Below are positions 50,762 through 58,893 of a stretch of 64,000 nt of DNA, in pieces. The translations under genes and the position numbers were made by a program. Source of the DNA: an uncultured Candidatus Cenarchaeum sp. Lineage in GTDB: Archaea; Thermoproteota; Nitrososphaeria; Nitrososphaerales; Nitrosopumilaceae. Positions within the stretch are counted from its first letter, which is position 1. Each line of letters opens with the position of its first letter. The stretch lies in assembly GCA_958295735.1 (NCBI GenBank), contig OY282369.1, forward strand, positions 1,410,161-1,474,160, written 5' to 3'. The notes under the pieces are model-generated. The model did no database searches and was not told the origin of the DNA. It was given only the letters and a program-made list of their open reading frames with translations.

Positions 50762-53492
50762 CCTGCGCGCCAGGTTCGCCTCGCTGGGGTTCGGCTCCCT
50801 CACCGAGATACAGGAGGGCGCCGTCCCGCACATACACAGGAAGAGGGACACCCTGGTGGTGGCCCCGACCGGCTCGGGGAAGACCGAGTGCTCGGTAATC
50901 CCGATATTCGCCCGCCTCGGCGCCTCGCGGGGCCGCGGCCGGATAAGGGCCCTGTACGTGACGCCGCTCCGCGCGCTCAACCGCGACGTGTTCGGGAGGA
51001 TCGCCGCGTACGCGGCCGCCGAGGGCCTCTCCATGGAGATCCGGCACGGGGACACGACGCAGAGGGCCAGGCGGCGCATCGCCGAGAGCCCGCCCGACGT
51101 GCTGATAACCACCCCCGAGTCGCTGGTGGTCCTGCTCAGCCAGGAGCGGATGCTGGCCGCGCTCTCGGAGCTGGAGTGGGTGGTGGTGGACGAGGTGCAC
51201 GAGCTCCTGGCCAGCGAGCGCGGCGCCCAGCTCTCCCTCAGCATGGAGCGGCTGGCCCTCAACTCGGCGAGGGACATGACGAGGGTGGGCCTGTCGGCCA
51301 CGGTGGGCAACGTGCGCGAGGCGGCCAAGTTCGTGGCGGGCACCAAGAGGAAGTGCCGCATCGTGCGGGACGCATCTGTCCGCCGGTACGACGTGGAGGT
51401 GCGCCTCGTGGACGGCTCCGTGTCCGACGTGGCCTCGGAGGCGGCCGAGTACGCCGCCGCCCACTCGCCGGACTCGCCGGTCCTCCTGTTCGCCAACAGC
51501 AGGGGGGAGGCGGAGCTCGTGGCCTCGGTGCTGAAGGAAAAGTCGGCCGTGCCGGTGGAGCTCCACCACGGCTCGCTGTCCAGGGAGGTGAGGGAGGAGG
51601 CGGAGGGCTCCCTCAAGGAGGGCCGGCGCGGGATAGTGGTGTGCACCTCGTCGCTGGAGCTCGGCATGGACATAAGCTCCGTGGAGCTGGTCATACACTA
51701 CGGCTCCCCGCGGCAGGTCTCCAAGCTCGTGCAGAGGATAGGCCGGAGCCGGCACAGGAGGGGCGCCTCGGCGAGGGGGCTGGTCATAACCAACAGCGCC
51801 GACGACGAGCTCGAGGCCAGGGCCATCATGGAGAGGGTGGCCGCCGGCTCGATGGAGGAGCAGCGGGTGCACGAGGGCGCGATGGACGTGCTGGCGCACC
51901 ACCTGGTGGGCCTTTCCATGCAGCTGGGGGGCGACGTCTCGGTGGAGGCGGCGCTGGGGCTGGCCAGGGCCGCCTACCCGTTCCGGAACGTGCGGCTCGG
52001 GGACCTGCTGGGGGTGCTGGAGCTGCTGGACTCCACGTACGTGGTGACGCTGGACCGCGATGCCATGACGTTCTGCCGGAAGCGCGGCTCGTTCCGGTAC
52101 CACTTCGAGAACCTCTCCACCATCCCGGACATACTGCGGTTCCGCGTGTTCGATTCCGTGGGCAAGCGGCACATCGGGACGCTGGACCAGCGGTTCGTCG
52201 GCGACCACGGCGAGCAGGGAAACGTCTTCGTCCTGAGGGGCTCGCAGTGGAGGATAATGAGCGTGGACGAGAAGGCCCTGGCGGTAAACGTGGAGCCGTT
52301 CCGCTCTGGCGGGGTCACCGTCCCGTACTGGGAGGGCGAGAACATCCCGGTCGACGCGGCCACGGCCGGGCTGGTCGGGGCGCTGCGCCGGCGGGACGCG
52401 CGGCGCGGCCGCCCCGCGGCGGCCGGCGGGGGGGAGCAGGGGGAGGGGATGCCCGCCGGCGCCGCCCCCGCGGTGCCGGACGACCGCACCATCGTGGCCG
52501 AGTCGTCCAGGACGGAGGGGGCCGTGGTGCTGCACGCCTGCCTCGGCACGCGGATCAACGCGACCCTGTCCGCCCTGCTCTCCTCGATGCTCTCCTCGGC
52601 GCTGGGATTCTCCGTGGAGTCCCGCTCGGACGCGTACCGCATCGCGCTCGTGTCCCGCTCCCGGATAACCGAGCCGCTGCTCCGCGGGGTGCTCTCTGAC
52701 TCGTACGACCTGCCGTCCATGGTCTCGGCCTCGCTGGCCGGGACGCACAACATCAACTGGAGGACGTGGTGCGTCTGCAAAAAATTCGGCATCGTGGAAC
52801 GCGGGGCCGTGTACGAGCGCCGGTCCGCCCGGTTCCTCCACGAGAGGTACGCCGGCACCCCGGTGGCGGACGAGGCCCTCAGGGAGCTGTTCCACGACAA
52901 GTACGACCTGGACGGGGCGTCGGAGGCGCTGTCCCGGATAAGGGCCGGCGAGATCGCCCTGGAGTGGCGCGAGGCGGACGGCCGCCTCTCCGAGATGGCC
53001 GCCCCCGTGCTCGACCACGCCGCGCGGTACTATTCCTCGCCGGCCAACGTCGACAGGGGGATAATGGAGATGGTCAGGAAGCGGCTGCGCAAGACGGTGC
53101 ACCGGCTGGTCTGCGCCAGGTGCGGGGGCTGGGAGCGGTCGTGCACCACCGACGAGGCATCGGGCCTGCGGCTCGCCTGCCCGCACTGCCGCGGGCGGCA
53201 GATCGCCGCCACGTTCTACTCGGACCACGACCTCGCCGCGCTCGTCCGGCGCAGGCGCAGCGGCAAGAAGGTGTCCGCGGAGGAGCGCCGCCGGCTGGAC
53301 AGGGCGTGGAAGACCGCCTCGCTGGTGGGCTCGTTCGGCGCCACGGCCATACTGGTGCTGTCGGGGTACGGGGTGGGCGCCGACACGGCGGCGCGCATAC
53401 TGCGCAATATGGTCGACGAGGAGACCCTCCTCAAGCAGATCTACGAGGCCGAGAGGCAGTACGTTATGACCAAGGGCTTCTGGGACAACTAG
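50631..53492 (+). CDS. lhr: Lhr-type superfamily 2 DNA helicase
   Basis: About 953 residues in this reading. Motif I APTGSGKTE, Ia TPLRALNRD, II VVDEVHELL (DEVH), III GLSATVG, IV LLFANSRGEAE, V TSSLELGMDIS, VI QRIGRSRHRRG. After the RecA pair come winged-helix and beta-barrel regions as in the Lhr core, and a late zinc knuckle (CARCGGWERSC ... CPHCRG). Lhr acts in replication-coupled repair. The start is uncertain: ATG 50631 lies within the upstream small gene and gives 40 non-conserved residues; the family N-terminus begins at PLHPDLRARF (about 50748), where no ATG, GTG or TTG is in frame and CTG 50763 is the only near-start. Confidence 0.95.
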   Translation: MSGRDPGKGTSARCGTGKGSSRSSRSRSGARKGRKRRAPPLHPDLRARFASLGFGSLTEIQEGAVPHIHRKRDTLVVAPTGSGKTECSVIPIFARLGASRGRGRIRALYVTPLRALNRDVFGRIAAYAAAEGLSMEIRHGDTTQRARRRIAESPPDVLITTPESLVVLLSQERMLAALSELEWVVVDEVHELLASERGAQLSLSMERLALNSARDMTRVGLSATVGNVREAAKFVAGTKRKCRIVRDASVRRYDVEVRLVDGSVSDVASEAAEYAAAHSPDSPVLLFANSRGEAELVASVLKEKSAVPVELHHGSLSREVREEAEGSLKEGRRGIVVCTSSLELGMDISSVELVIHYGSPRQVSKLVQRIGRSRHRRGASARGLVITNSADDELEARAIMERVAAGSMEEQRVHEGAMDVLAHHLVGLSMQLGGDVSVEAALGLARAAYPFRNVRLGDLLGVLELLDSTYVVTLDRDAMTFCRKRGSFRYHFENLSTIPDILRFRVFDSVGKRHIGTLDQRFVGDHGEQGNVFVLRGSQWRIMSVDEKALAVNVEPFRSGGVTVPYWEGENIPVDAATAGLVGALRRRDARRGRPAAAGGGEQGEGMPAGAAPAVPDDRTIVAESSRTEGAVVLHACLGTRINATLSALLSSMLSSALGFSVESRSDAYRIALVSRSRITEPLLRGVLSDSYDLPSMVSASLAGTHNINWRTWCVCKKFGIVERGAVYERRSARFLHERYAGTPVADEALRELFHDKYDLDGASEALSRIRAGEIALEWREADGRLSEMAAPVLDHAARYYSSPANVDRGIMEMVRKRLRKTVHRLVCARCGGWERSCTTDEASGLRLACPHCRGRQIAATFYSDHDLAALVRRRRSGKKVSAEERRRLDRAWKTASLVGSFGATAILVLSGYGVGADTAARILRNMVDEETLLKQIYEAERQYVMTKGFWDN

Positions 53493-53553
53493 CCGGGCGG
53501 CGGCGGATGCCCGCGCCCCGCCGGCGCGAAAGCGCGCAGCCGTTCCGGGCGCG

Positions 53554-55062
53554 CTAGCTGGGCGCCTCGGCCCCGCCGCCCTCGGCGCCGAGCCCGCCGC
53601 CGCCCTCGGCGCCGAGCCCGCCGCCGCCCTCCGCGCTTCCGGTGTCCTTTTTGGTGACCTTGGTGTATGGGCCGACGAACAGGTCCACCCTCCCCTCCAG
53701 GCCGCTCCTGGCCGTCACGTCCGTCATGACTGCGATGTCGCCCGTGCCGAGGCCGTCGATCAGCCGGGCATCCTCCCTCCACCCCTTCACCCACATCTGG
53801 CCGGTGGCATCCCCCACCAGGACCTCGCCCAGGTACACGGTCTCCCCGCCCCTGGTCTGCACCTCCCTCCTCTCGGGGCTCTTCAGCACTATCACGTCCA
53901 CGCAGTAGCTCCCCCCCGCGGTCGTTATGCTCGAGATCATGGTGCGCAGCTCTTCCTTCTTCGGAATCTTCTCGCCTCCCTCGCCCTCCTCCACCTTCCG
54001 CACGTACGAGTTGGCATCGAGCGTGATCAGGTTTCCGTGCGCCCTTGCCGGGAGGAACTCGATGACCTCGCCCTCCGGGTAGCCCAGCATCTTGCCAGCG
54101 GGATCGGTGAACCGGAGGAGGTTCCCCTTCGCGTCGGCGCCCAGTATCCTCGTCTCGCCCGAGTCGGACCTGGCCGCCGACACGATCCTGGCCCTTATCG
54201 GCTCCGGCTCGCGCGAGCCCTCCACGGACATGGCCGTGGACTCGTTCCCGTGTATCTCCATCGCCCCCTGGTCGTCGGGCTTCGCCCTCACCCCGAGCAG
54301 CCGGGCCTTCGAGTCCGACGCTATTATCGGGGGCAGGCCGGCCTCGTCCTTGCCCCACAGCACGACCCTGACGGACCTGCCGTCCTTCCCCTTCATCCTC
54401 ATCTTCAGCGCCTTTCCGGGCATGCCCTTCGAGTTGACGTACTGCATCGTGTCTATCGGGCCGTCCAGGATCCCCGAGACGGCCAGGTTCTTTCCCTCCT
54501 CCCCGATCTCGCCGACGTCCTTTGTGATCTCGTCTATCCCTGGCATGCCGCTTCCGGCGCCCTCGCCGGCTACCGCCTCGACGGACGAGCCGGATCCGAC
54601 GTTGATCGCGGGGGCGCCGTCCATGTCCTGCTTTACGTACGCGTTGGTGATCTTCACCACGTCGCCCGGCTTGAGCTCGTCCATCCCGGGCAGGTTGGCC
54701 TTTTCGTCCCACATCTTCACCGCGGCCCTCGCGTCCGCGTCGTAGACGATCATCGTCCTCAGGAAGAACGCGGTGCCGTCCTTCCTGCTGTACTGCTTTG
54801 CGGGCGAGATGCTCATGACTTTGGCCTCGACGGATACCTCCCTGGCCCCCGTCCACAGCTCCTTGAGGCCCACCTCGGCCTTGGCCGGCTCCGATATGGA
54901 GATGCCCAGATCCCCGGCGATCAGGAACATCGCGCCATTGTCGGTCAGGTAGCCGGCCCCGATCTTGTTCTTCTTGTCCTGTATGAGCTCTTCCACCTTG
55001 GCCCTGCTCATGTCGGGCCGCAGCTCCAGCAGCCTCTCCATCAGCGCGCCGAACTCTGGCAT
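53554..55062 (-). CDS. RPA-like OB-fold single-stranded DNA-binding protein
   Basis: 502 residues. Starts with a helical domain typical of archaeal RPA (ALMERLLELRPDMSRAKVEELI) followed by consecutive OB-fold segments: VSVEAKVMSISPAKQYSRKD, VKMWDEKANLPGMDELKPGDVVKITNAYVK, VRVVLWGKDEAG, and GETVYLGEVLVGDATGQMWVKGW. The C-terminus is GGGGLGAEGGGGLGAEGGGA, from a 27-bp tandem repeat. ATG 55062 is 27 nt from CGAATGTTTATTATG; in-frame upstream Met codons fall inside the promoter. Likely the main ssDNA protector in replication and repair. Confidence 0.88.
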   Translation of the reverse strand: MPEFGALMERLLELRPDMSRAKVEELIQDKKNKIGAGYLTDNGAMFLIAGDLGISISEPAKAEVGLKELWTGAREVSVEAKVMSISPAKQYSRKDGTAFFLRTMIVYDADARAAVKMWDEKANLPGMDELKPGDVVKITNAYVKQDMDGAPAINVGSGSSVEAVAGEGAGSGMPGIDEITKDVGEIGEEGKNLAVSGILDGPIDTMQYVNSKGMPGKALKMRMKGKDGRSVRVVLWGKDEAGLPPIIASDSKARLLGVRAKPDDQGAMEIHGNESTAMSVEGSREPEPIRARIVSAARSDSGETRILGADAKGNLLRFTDPAGKMLGYPEGEVIEFLPARAHGNLITLDANSYVRKVEEGEGGEKIPKKEELRTMISSITTAGGSYCVDVIVLKSPERREVQTRGGETVYLGEVLVGDATGQMWVKGWREDARLIDGLGTGDIAVMTDVTARSGLEGRVDLFVGPYTKVTKKDTGSAEGGGGLGAEGGGGLGAEGGGAEAPS

Positions 55063-55103
55063 GGGGGCACGCGCACGGATCATCATAATAAACATTCGAT
55101 CCG

Positions 55104-55215
55104 CCTGCCGGTATGGGGCCGCGTACCCGCCAATCACGGGCGTGAAAACGCCTCCGCCGATCCGGATCCGCGCCTGGGGAGCGGGGGCTGCTGACCTCGC
55201 ACGCCTGCCGGCGCG
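55104..55215 (-). repeat. Dispersed repeat family B, single unit
   Basis: Core 55138-55173 (GGGCGTGAAAACGCCTCCGC, CGATCCGGATCCGCGCC) with flanks GGGGCCGCGTACCCGCCAAT and GGGGGCTGCTGACCTCGCACG that match the units at 31096-31195. Confidence 0.85.
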
Positions 55216-55284
55216 GGGCCGGCAGCCCGCTCCCCGGGCGCGGATCCGCGCCGCGGCCGGCCCCCCGGCCCTTTCCCGGGCGCC

Positions 55285-55389
55285 CCCCCGACCCGCCGGC
55301 GATCTGGCGCGGCAGGAACTTATCCGCGCGGCCCGGCCCGCCGCATGGCCGCCGCCCCCGACCCGCCGGCGATCTGGCGCGGCAGGAAC
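55285..55389. repeat. Repeat-insert-repeat unit 4 (35/35/35 bp)
   Basis: A 35-bp sequence containing GACCCGCCGGCGATCTGGCG and ending GCGGCAGGAAC at 55285-55319 recurs exactly at 55355-55389. The 35 bases between (55320-55354) are unrelated. Period 70 bp. Located just past the 3' end of the CARF gene. Confidence 0.93.
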
Positions 55390-55445
55390 CCCGCCTGGTC
55401 CGTCCCTTTTGCGCCCCGCCCGTTCCGTCCGGACCCGCCGCCGGC

Positions 55446-56195
55446 CTAGTACGGCAGGAACTCGGCCAGGTTCCTCCCCTCCCGGTTTATCGTGACGTGC
55501 CGGTTCCTGCCCACCTTCTCGACGTCCACGAGCCTCCACTGCAGGAGCGGCTGTATGATGTTCTTGTCCAGCGTGGTGTAGCGCACCACCGCGTGGTTCT
55601 TTTCTTGCGCGTTGACCTGTATGATCCCCCTCTCCTCGGCCACCTCGGCGAGCCTCTTCTTGGTCATCCTCCCCCCGCCCTCCTTTATGACGTGCAGCGT
55701 CCTGACCAGTGCCTCCTTGGGGGTGCGGATCTCGAAGGTCGGGAGCGGGTTCACCCCCTTCACGCCGCTCGACTGCTGCCTCCCCTCGAACCCCGCGTAC
55801 TCCTCGGCCTCGGCGTAGAACGGCTTGATCTCCCGGCCCCCGGCCTGCATGGTCATGCACGCCATCATGCACCCTATGGCCTGGATCTTCGATCCGGAGG
55901 CCGCGTTGACGTACACTATGTTGTCCGCCGGCTCGTCGGCTATTATCTTGCGGGCGGCCCTGATTATGCCGAACAGGCTGAGCCGGTCGGCGTAGGCCTC
56001 CCTCGCCTGTATCTTGGACTTTTTCAGGCGCTTCTTGATCTCCTCGGCGAACCGCAGCGCCTTGTCCTCGGCCCGGTTGTCGTGCACGAGGAGCCAGACC
56101 CTGTCCGCCTTCAGCCGCCTGGCCGGGATCACGATCCTGTCGATCTCGAACCCGACGGGGGCTATGTGCACGCGCTCGCTCTCGAGTTGTGCCAT
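55446..56195 (-). CDS. CARF-domain transcription regulator with C-terminal winged helix
   Basis: 249 residues. The N-terminal CARF-like Rossmann domain is clear: VHIAPVGFEIDRIVIPARRL, KADRVWLLVHDNR, and the ligand-loop segment NIVYVNAASGSKIQAIGCMM. The C-terminal part is a winged helix (MTKKRLAEVAEERGIIQVNA, TTLDKNIIQPLLQWRLVDVE, NRHVTINREG). This is the HFX_2341-type architecture of archaeal regulators; CARF domains bind cyclic oligoadenylates in CRISPR signalling, but no cas gene is in the window. ATG 56195 shares a 66-bp divergent promoter with a PIN gene and lies beside dyad sequences it could bind. Confidence 0.87.
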   Translation of the reverse strand: MAQLESERVHIAPVGFEIDRIVIPARRLKADRVWLLVHDNRAEDKALRFAEEIKKRLKKSKIQAREAYADRLSLFGIIRAARKIIADEPADNIVYVNAASGSKIQAIGCMMACMTMQAGGREIKPFYAEAEEYAGFEGRQQSSGVKGVNPLPTFEIRTPKEALVRTLHVIKEGGGRMTKKRLAEVAEERGIIQVNAQEKNHAVVRYTTLDKNIIQPLLQWRLVDVEKVGRNRHVTINREGRNLAEFLPY

Positions 56196-56197
56196 GG

Positions 56198-56240
56198 TAC
56201 TATTCCTAGTATCAATAGTATATTGATGGTATATAATAAT
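56198..56240. promoter_or_regulatory. Divergent CARF/PIN promoter with two overlapping dyads
   Basis: TACTATT...AATAGTA (about 56198-56220, seven-base arms) overlaps ATCAAT AGTAT ATTGAT (56211-56227). AGTATATTG is placed as TATA box for the CARF gene (27 nt), and TATATAATAAT (56230-56240) for PIN (27 nt). An autoregulatory operator is inferred. Confidence 0.7.
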
Positions 56241-56261
56241 TTCGATCCCGCGCCCTCAGGC

Positions 56262-56681
56262 ATGGACGGCAGAACCGCGGTCAAGGTCGCGCTGGATTCC
56301 TGCGTGGTGATAGACGTGCTGAACGGCCGGCACGCGGCGGTGGCATCGGCGCTGAAGGGCGAGCGCGTCGTCCTGGTGCTGTGCGAGACCGTGCTGCGCG
56401 AGGTCCGCCGCGTGAGGGGGGTGGAGCCCGGGGAGACGGCGCGGCTGGTGGGCGCCAGGCTGGGCAGGCGCGTCGAGACGGTGGGCTCCACGCCGGGGCA
56501 CAGGACGGTGGCGCGGAGCCTGTCGTGCAGGCTGCTCCACTGCCACGCGGGCGACGACATGATAGTGGCAGCGTGCATCGACCTCAGCTGCATCCTGATC
56601 ACGTCCGACCGCAAGCTGCTGGACGTGTGCGGCATGGTCGGCGTCACGGCGCGCCGGCCGCGCGGGCGGCGGGGCCGATGA
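56262..56681 (+). CDS. VapC-like PIN-domain ribonuclease
   Basis: 139 residues. Acidic PIN residues: VALDSCVVIDVLNG, VLCETVLREVRRV, HAGDDMIVAACIDLSC, LITSDRKLLDVC. Length and layout fit VapC-type toxins or stand-alone RNases. No obvious VapB antitoxin precedes it; the regulator opposite is a CARF-HTH protein. ATG 56262 is leaderless from TATATAATAAT. A Arg-rich tail (RRPRGRRGR) could bind RNA. Confidence 0.85.
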   Translation: MDGRTAVKVALDSCVVIDVLNGRHAAVASALKGERVVLVLCETVLREVRRVRGVEPGETARLVGARLGRRVETVGSTPGHRTVARSLSCRLLHCHAGDDMIVAACIDLSCILITSDRKLLDVCGMVGVTARRPRGRRGR

Positions 56682-56800
56682 CCGGCGCGCGGGCGGCCGC
56701 CCCGGCCGCGTTCTACCCGCGGATAATACGCGAGTTCGACGACGGGCCGGACGAGGAGCCCATGCTGTACGGGGGCGGCCGCCCCGGCCGGCCTCATTAA
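56678..56800 (+). CDS. Possible 40-aa protein coupled to the PIN gene
   Basis: ATG 56678 overlaps the PIN stop (ATGA). Translation MTGARAAAPAAFYPRIIREF continues DDGPDEEPMLYGGGRPGRPH. The acidic centre (EFDDGPDEEP) differs from the Arg/Pro noise of non-coding sequence here and could neutralise a basic RNase, but the evidence is slight and no family is recognised. Confidence 0.35.
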   Translation: MTGARAAAPAAFYPRIIREFDDGPDEEPMLYGGGRPGRPH

Positions 56801-56830
56801 CTACTTTAGTAGGGGCCGGCGCCGGGCCGC

Positions 56831-57781
56831 GTGCAGTGCATACGGGCGCGATCCCTCACAAAGTCGTACGGCGGCGCGGGGCGCCCCGCGGTGGACGGCA
56901 TAGACCTGTCGGTGGGCGCGGGCTCCGTGTTCGGGTTCCTGGGGCCCAACGGCGCCGGCAAGTCCACCACGATCAAGATGCTCACCACGCTGATCCGCCC
57001 CGACTCTGGGGATCTCTCCGTGTTCGGGATCGACGCGCTGCGCTTCCCGCTGGAGGTGCGCAGGCGGATAGGCGTCGTGCTCCAGCAGGCCAGCTACGAG
57101 CCCACGCTGACGGTGTCCGGGGCGCTGGAAAAGTACGGCATGATGTGGGACGTGCCGGCTGCCGAGCGCCGGAGGCGGGCGGGCCGCCTGCTGGAGGAGT
57201 TCGACCTGTCGGAGATACGCGGCAAGAGGAACGACGACCTGTCCATGGGGCAGCGCAGGCGCGTCCAAGTGGCCAGGGAGTTCATGCACGACATGGACCT
57301 GCTGTTCCTGGACGAGCCGACGGTGGGGATGGACCCGGCGGCCAGGAGGGCCCTGCTGGACTCGCTCAGGCGCAGGGCCAAGTCGGGCCTCACCATATTC
57401 TACACCACGCACGTGCTGGCCGAGGCCGAGTACATATGCGACGAGATAGCGATAATCAAGGGGGGGCGGACGGTGGCGGCCGGCTCGCCGGAGAGCCTGA
57501 AGAGCAGGTTCGGCTCGGGCAGGGAGGTCCGCATACGCGTGCCGTCCCGCGACGGGCGGATCCCGGCGCTCCTCGGCGGGGTGGACGGCTGCTCGGTCAG
57601 CGTGGACGCGGGCACCGAGATCCGCGTCCGGCCGTCCGGCTCGAACGAGGCCCTGCTGCGGGTGCTCCGGGTGCTGGGCAGCCACGGCATAGAGATAGAC
57701 AACCTGTCGGCAGCCCCCGCCAACCTGGAGGAGACGTTCCTGCGCGTGGTGGAGGAGGAGCCCGGTGCACCCGGTCGCTAG
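56831..57781 (+). CDS. ABC transporter ATP-binding protein
   Basis: 316 residues. Walker A FGFLGPNGAGKSTTIKML, Q loop VLQQASYEP, signature DDLSMGQRRRVQVAREFM (LSMGQ), Walker B LLFLDEPTVGMDP, switch FYTTHVLAEAE. The C-terminal extension with a drug-exporter type regulatory domain places it in the DrrA-like ABC-2 exporter class. GTG 56831 is 26 nt from TAACTACTTTAGTAG. Overlaps the permease gene by 17 bp. Confidence 0.95.
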   Translation: MQCIRARSLTKSYGGAGRPAVDGIDLSVGAGSVFGFLGPNGAGKSTTIKMLTTLIRPDSGDLSVFGIDALRFPLEVRRRIGVVLQQASYEPTLTVSGALEKYGMMWDVPAAERRRRAGRLLEEFDLSEIRGKRNDDLSMGQRRRVQVAREFMHDMDLLFLDEPTVGMDPAARRALLDSLRRRAKSGLTIFYTTHVLAEAEYICDEIAIIKGGRTVAAGSPESLKSRFGSGREVRIRVPSRDGRIPALLGGVDGCSVSVDAGTEIRVRPSGSNEALLRVLRVLGSHGIEIDNLSAAPANLEETFLRVVEEEPGAPGR

Positions 57782-58529
57782 GCTCGTAAACCGGAACCTG
57801 ACCATATCTCTGAACCCGGGATTCCTGGTGTGGCAGGTCGTCTTCCCGCTGATCTACGTGTTCGTGGCGGGGTTCGCCTATTCCTCGCTCATAGACCGCG
57901 TCCCGTTCGGGGGGAGGGACCTGGCGTACCCGGCGTACTTGGCCACCGGCATGATCGGGTTCAACATAATGAACAGCACCCTGGTGAGCGGGGTGATAAT
58001 CTGGAACGACAGGCGCAACGGCATGTTTGAGCAGATCATGTCCGGCCCGTTCACTAGGACGCACTACATACTGGCCAGCGTCCTCACGCAGGGGATAGTG
58101 GGGCTGGCCAGCGCCGGCCTCATAGCGGGCCTCGGGCTGGCCGCGTACTACGACCAGGCGGAGCCGGGGCTGGAGGCGATCCCGCTGGTGGTGTTCGCGG
58201 CGGTCACCGGCTCCCTCCTGTTCGGCTCCACCGCCTCCATAATATCGACCAGGCTCAAGACCAGCGAGGGGTTCAACGTGATGATCAACACGGTGTTCCT
58301 GTTCTTCGCGTTCGTGAGCACGGCGTTCTACCCCGCGGCCGGCGCGCCCGAGCCGCTGGCCACCGCGTTCTACCTCAACCCGCTGACGTACCTGGTGGAC
58401 GTGGTGCGCGCGGGCATGCTCGGCGGCGGCCTGACCGACCTCGTGCTGGCGGAGATGGCCGCGCTCGCGGTTCTGGCCGCCGGCCTGTTCGCGCTAGCCA
58501 CGCGCCTGCTCACGAGGCTGGACTTCTAG
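57765..58529 (+). CDS. ABC-2 type permease
   Basis: 254 residues with six hydrophobic segments (FLVWQVVFPLIYVFVAGFAY, YLATGMIGFNIMNSTLVSGV, LTQGIVGLASAGLIAGLGLA, PLVVFAAVTGSLLFGSTASI, NVMINTVFLFFAFVSTAFYP, EMAALAVLAAGLFALATRLL) and the ABC-2 motif FYLNPLTYLVDVVRAG. Partner of the preceding ATPase; exports an unknown lipid, drug or polysaccharide. Confidence 0.94.
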   Translation: MHPVARLVNRNLTISLNPGFLVWQVVFPLIYVFVAGFAYSSLIDRVPFGGRDLAYPAYLATGMIGFNIMNSTLVSGVIIWNDRRNGMFEQIMSGPFTRTHYILASVLTQGIVGLASAGLIAGLGLAAYYDQAEPGLEAIPLVVFAAVTGSLLFGSTASIISTRLKTSEGFNVMINTVFLFFAFVSTAFYPAAGAPEPLATAFYLNPLTYLVDVVRAGMLGGGLTDLVLAEMAALAVLAAGLFALATRLLTRLDF

Positions 58530-58599
58530 GCACGCCACGCCGCCCTGCCGGATCCGGGGGCGGACGGGCTTGGGGCGGGATTTCGGGCGGATGGCGGTA

Positions 58600-58671
58600 T
58601 AGCCCGGCCCAGACTCGAACTGGGGTCTGGGGCTCCAAAGGCCCCCATGCTTGCCGCTACACCACCGGGCT
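58600..58671 (-). tRNA. tRNA-Gln (anticodon TTG)
   Basis: Acceptor AGCCCGG pairs with CCGGGCT, discriminator A, no encoded CCA. Anticodon stem GGGGC/GCCCC closes the loop CTTTGGA, giving anticodon TTG; T loop TTCGAGT. Convergent with the ABC permease. Confidence 0.96.
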
Positions 58672-58748
58672 TCCGGCGATGCCGAGGGCCGTCCCTTAAT
58701 GATATTTTCGCGCGCCGCCGGCGGCGCGGCCTGGCGGGGGCGGGGGGA

Positions 58749-58853
58749 GGAAGAGGGCGGGCGCCGCCGCGCCCCGTTCCAGCAGCGGCGCGTCGAGCAG
58801 CATTGTCGAGTCGGGGGGAAGAGGGCGGGCGCCGCCGCCGCGCCCCGTTCCAG
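58749..58853. repeat. Repeat-insert-repeat unit 5 (34/34/37 bp)
   Basis: GGAAGAGGGCGGGCGCCGCC to GTTCCAG at 58749-58782 recurs at 58817-58853 with one extra GCC triplet. The 34 bases between (58783-58816) are unrelated. Period 68 bp. Sits between tRNA-Gln and the promoter of the next gene; the rest of this 360-bp gap shows nothing else. Confidence 0.9.
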
Positions 58854-58893
58854 TCCAATACGTTTTTCTTACTCCCAGCGTGTTGCACCCGCC

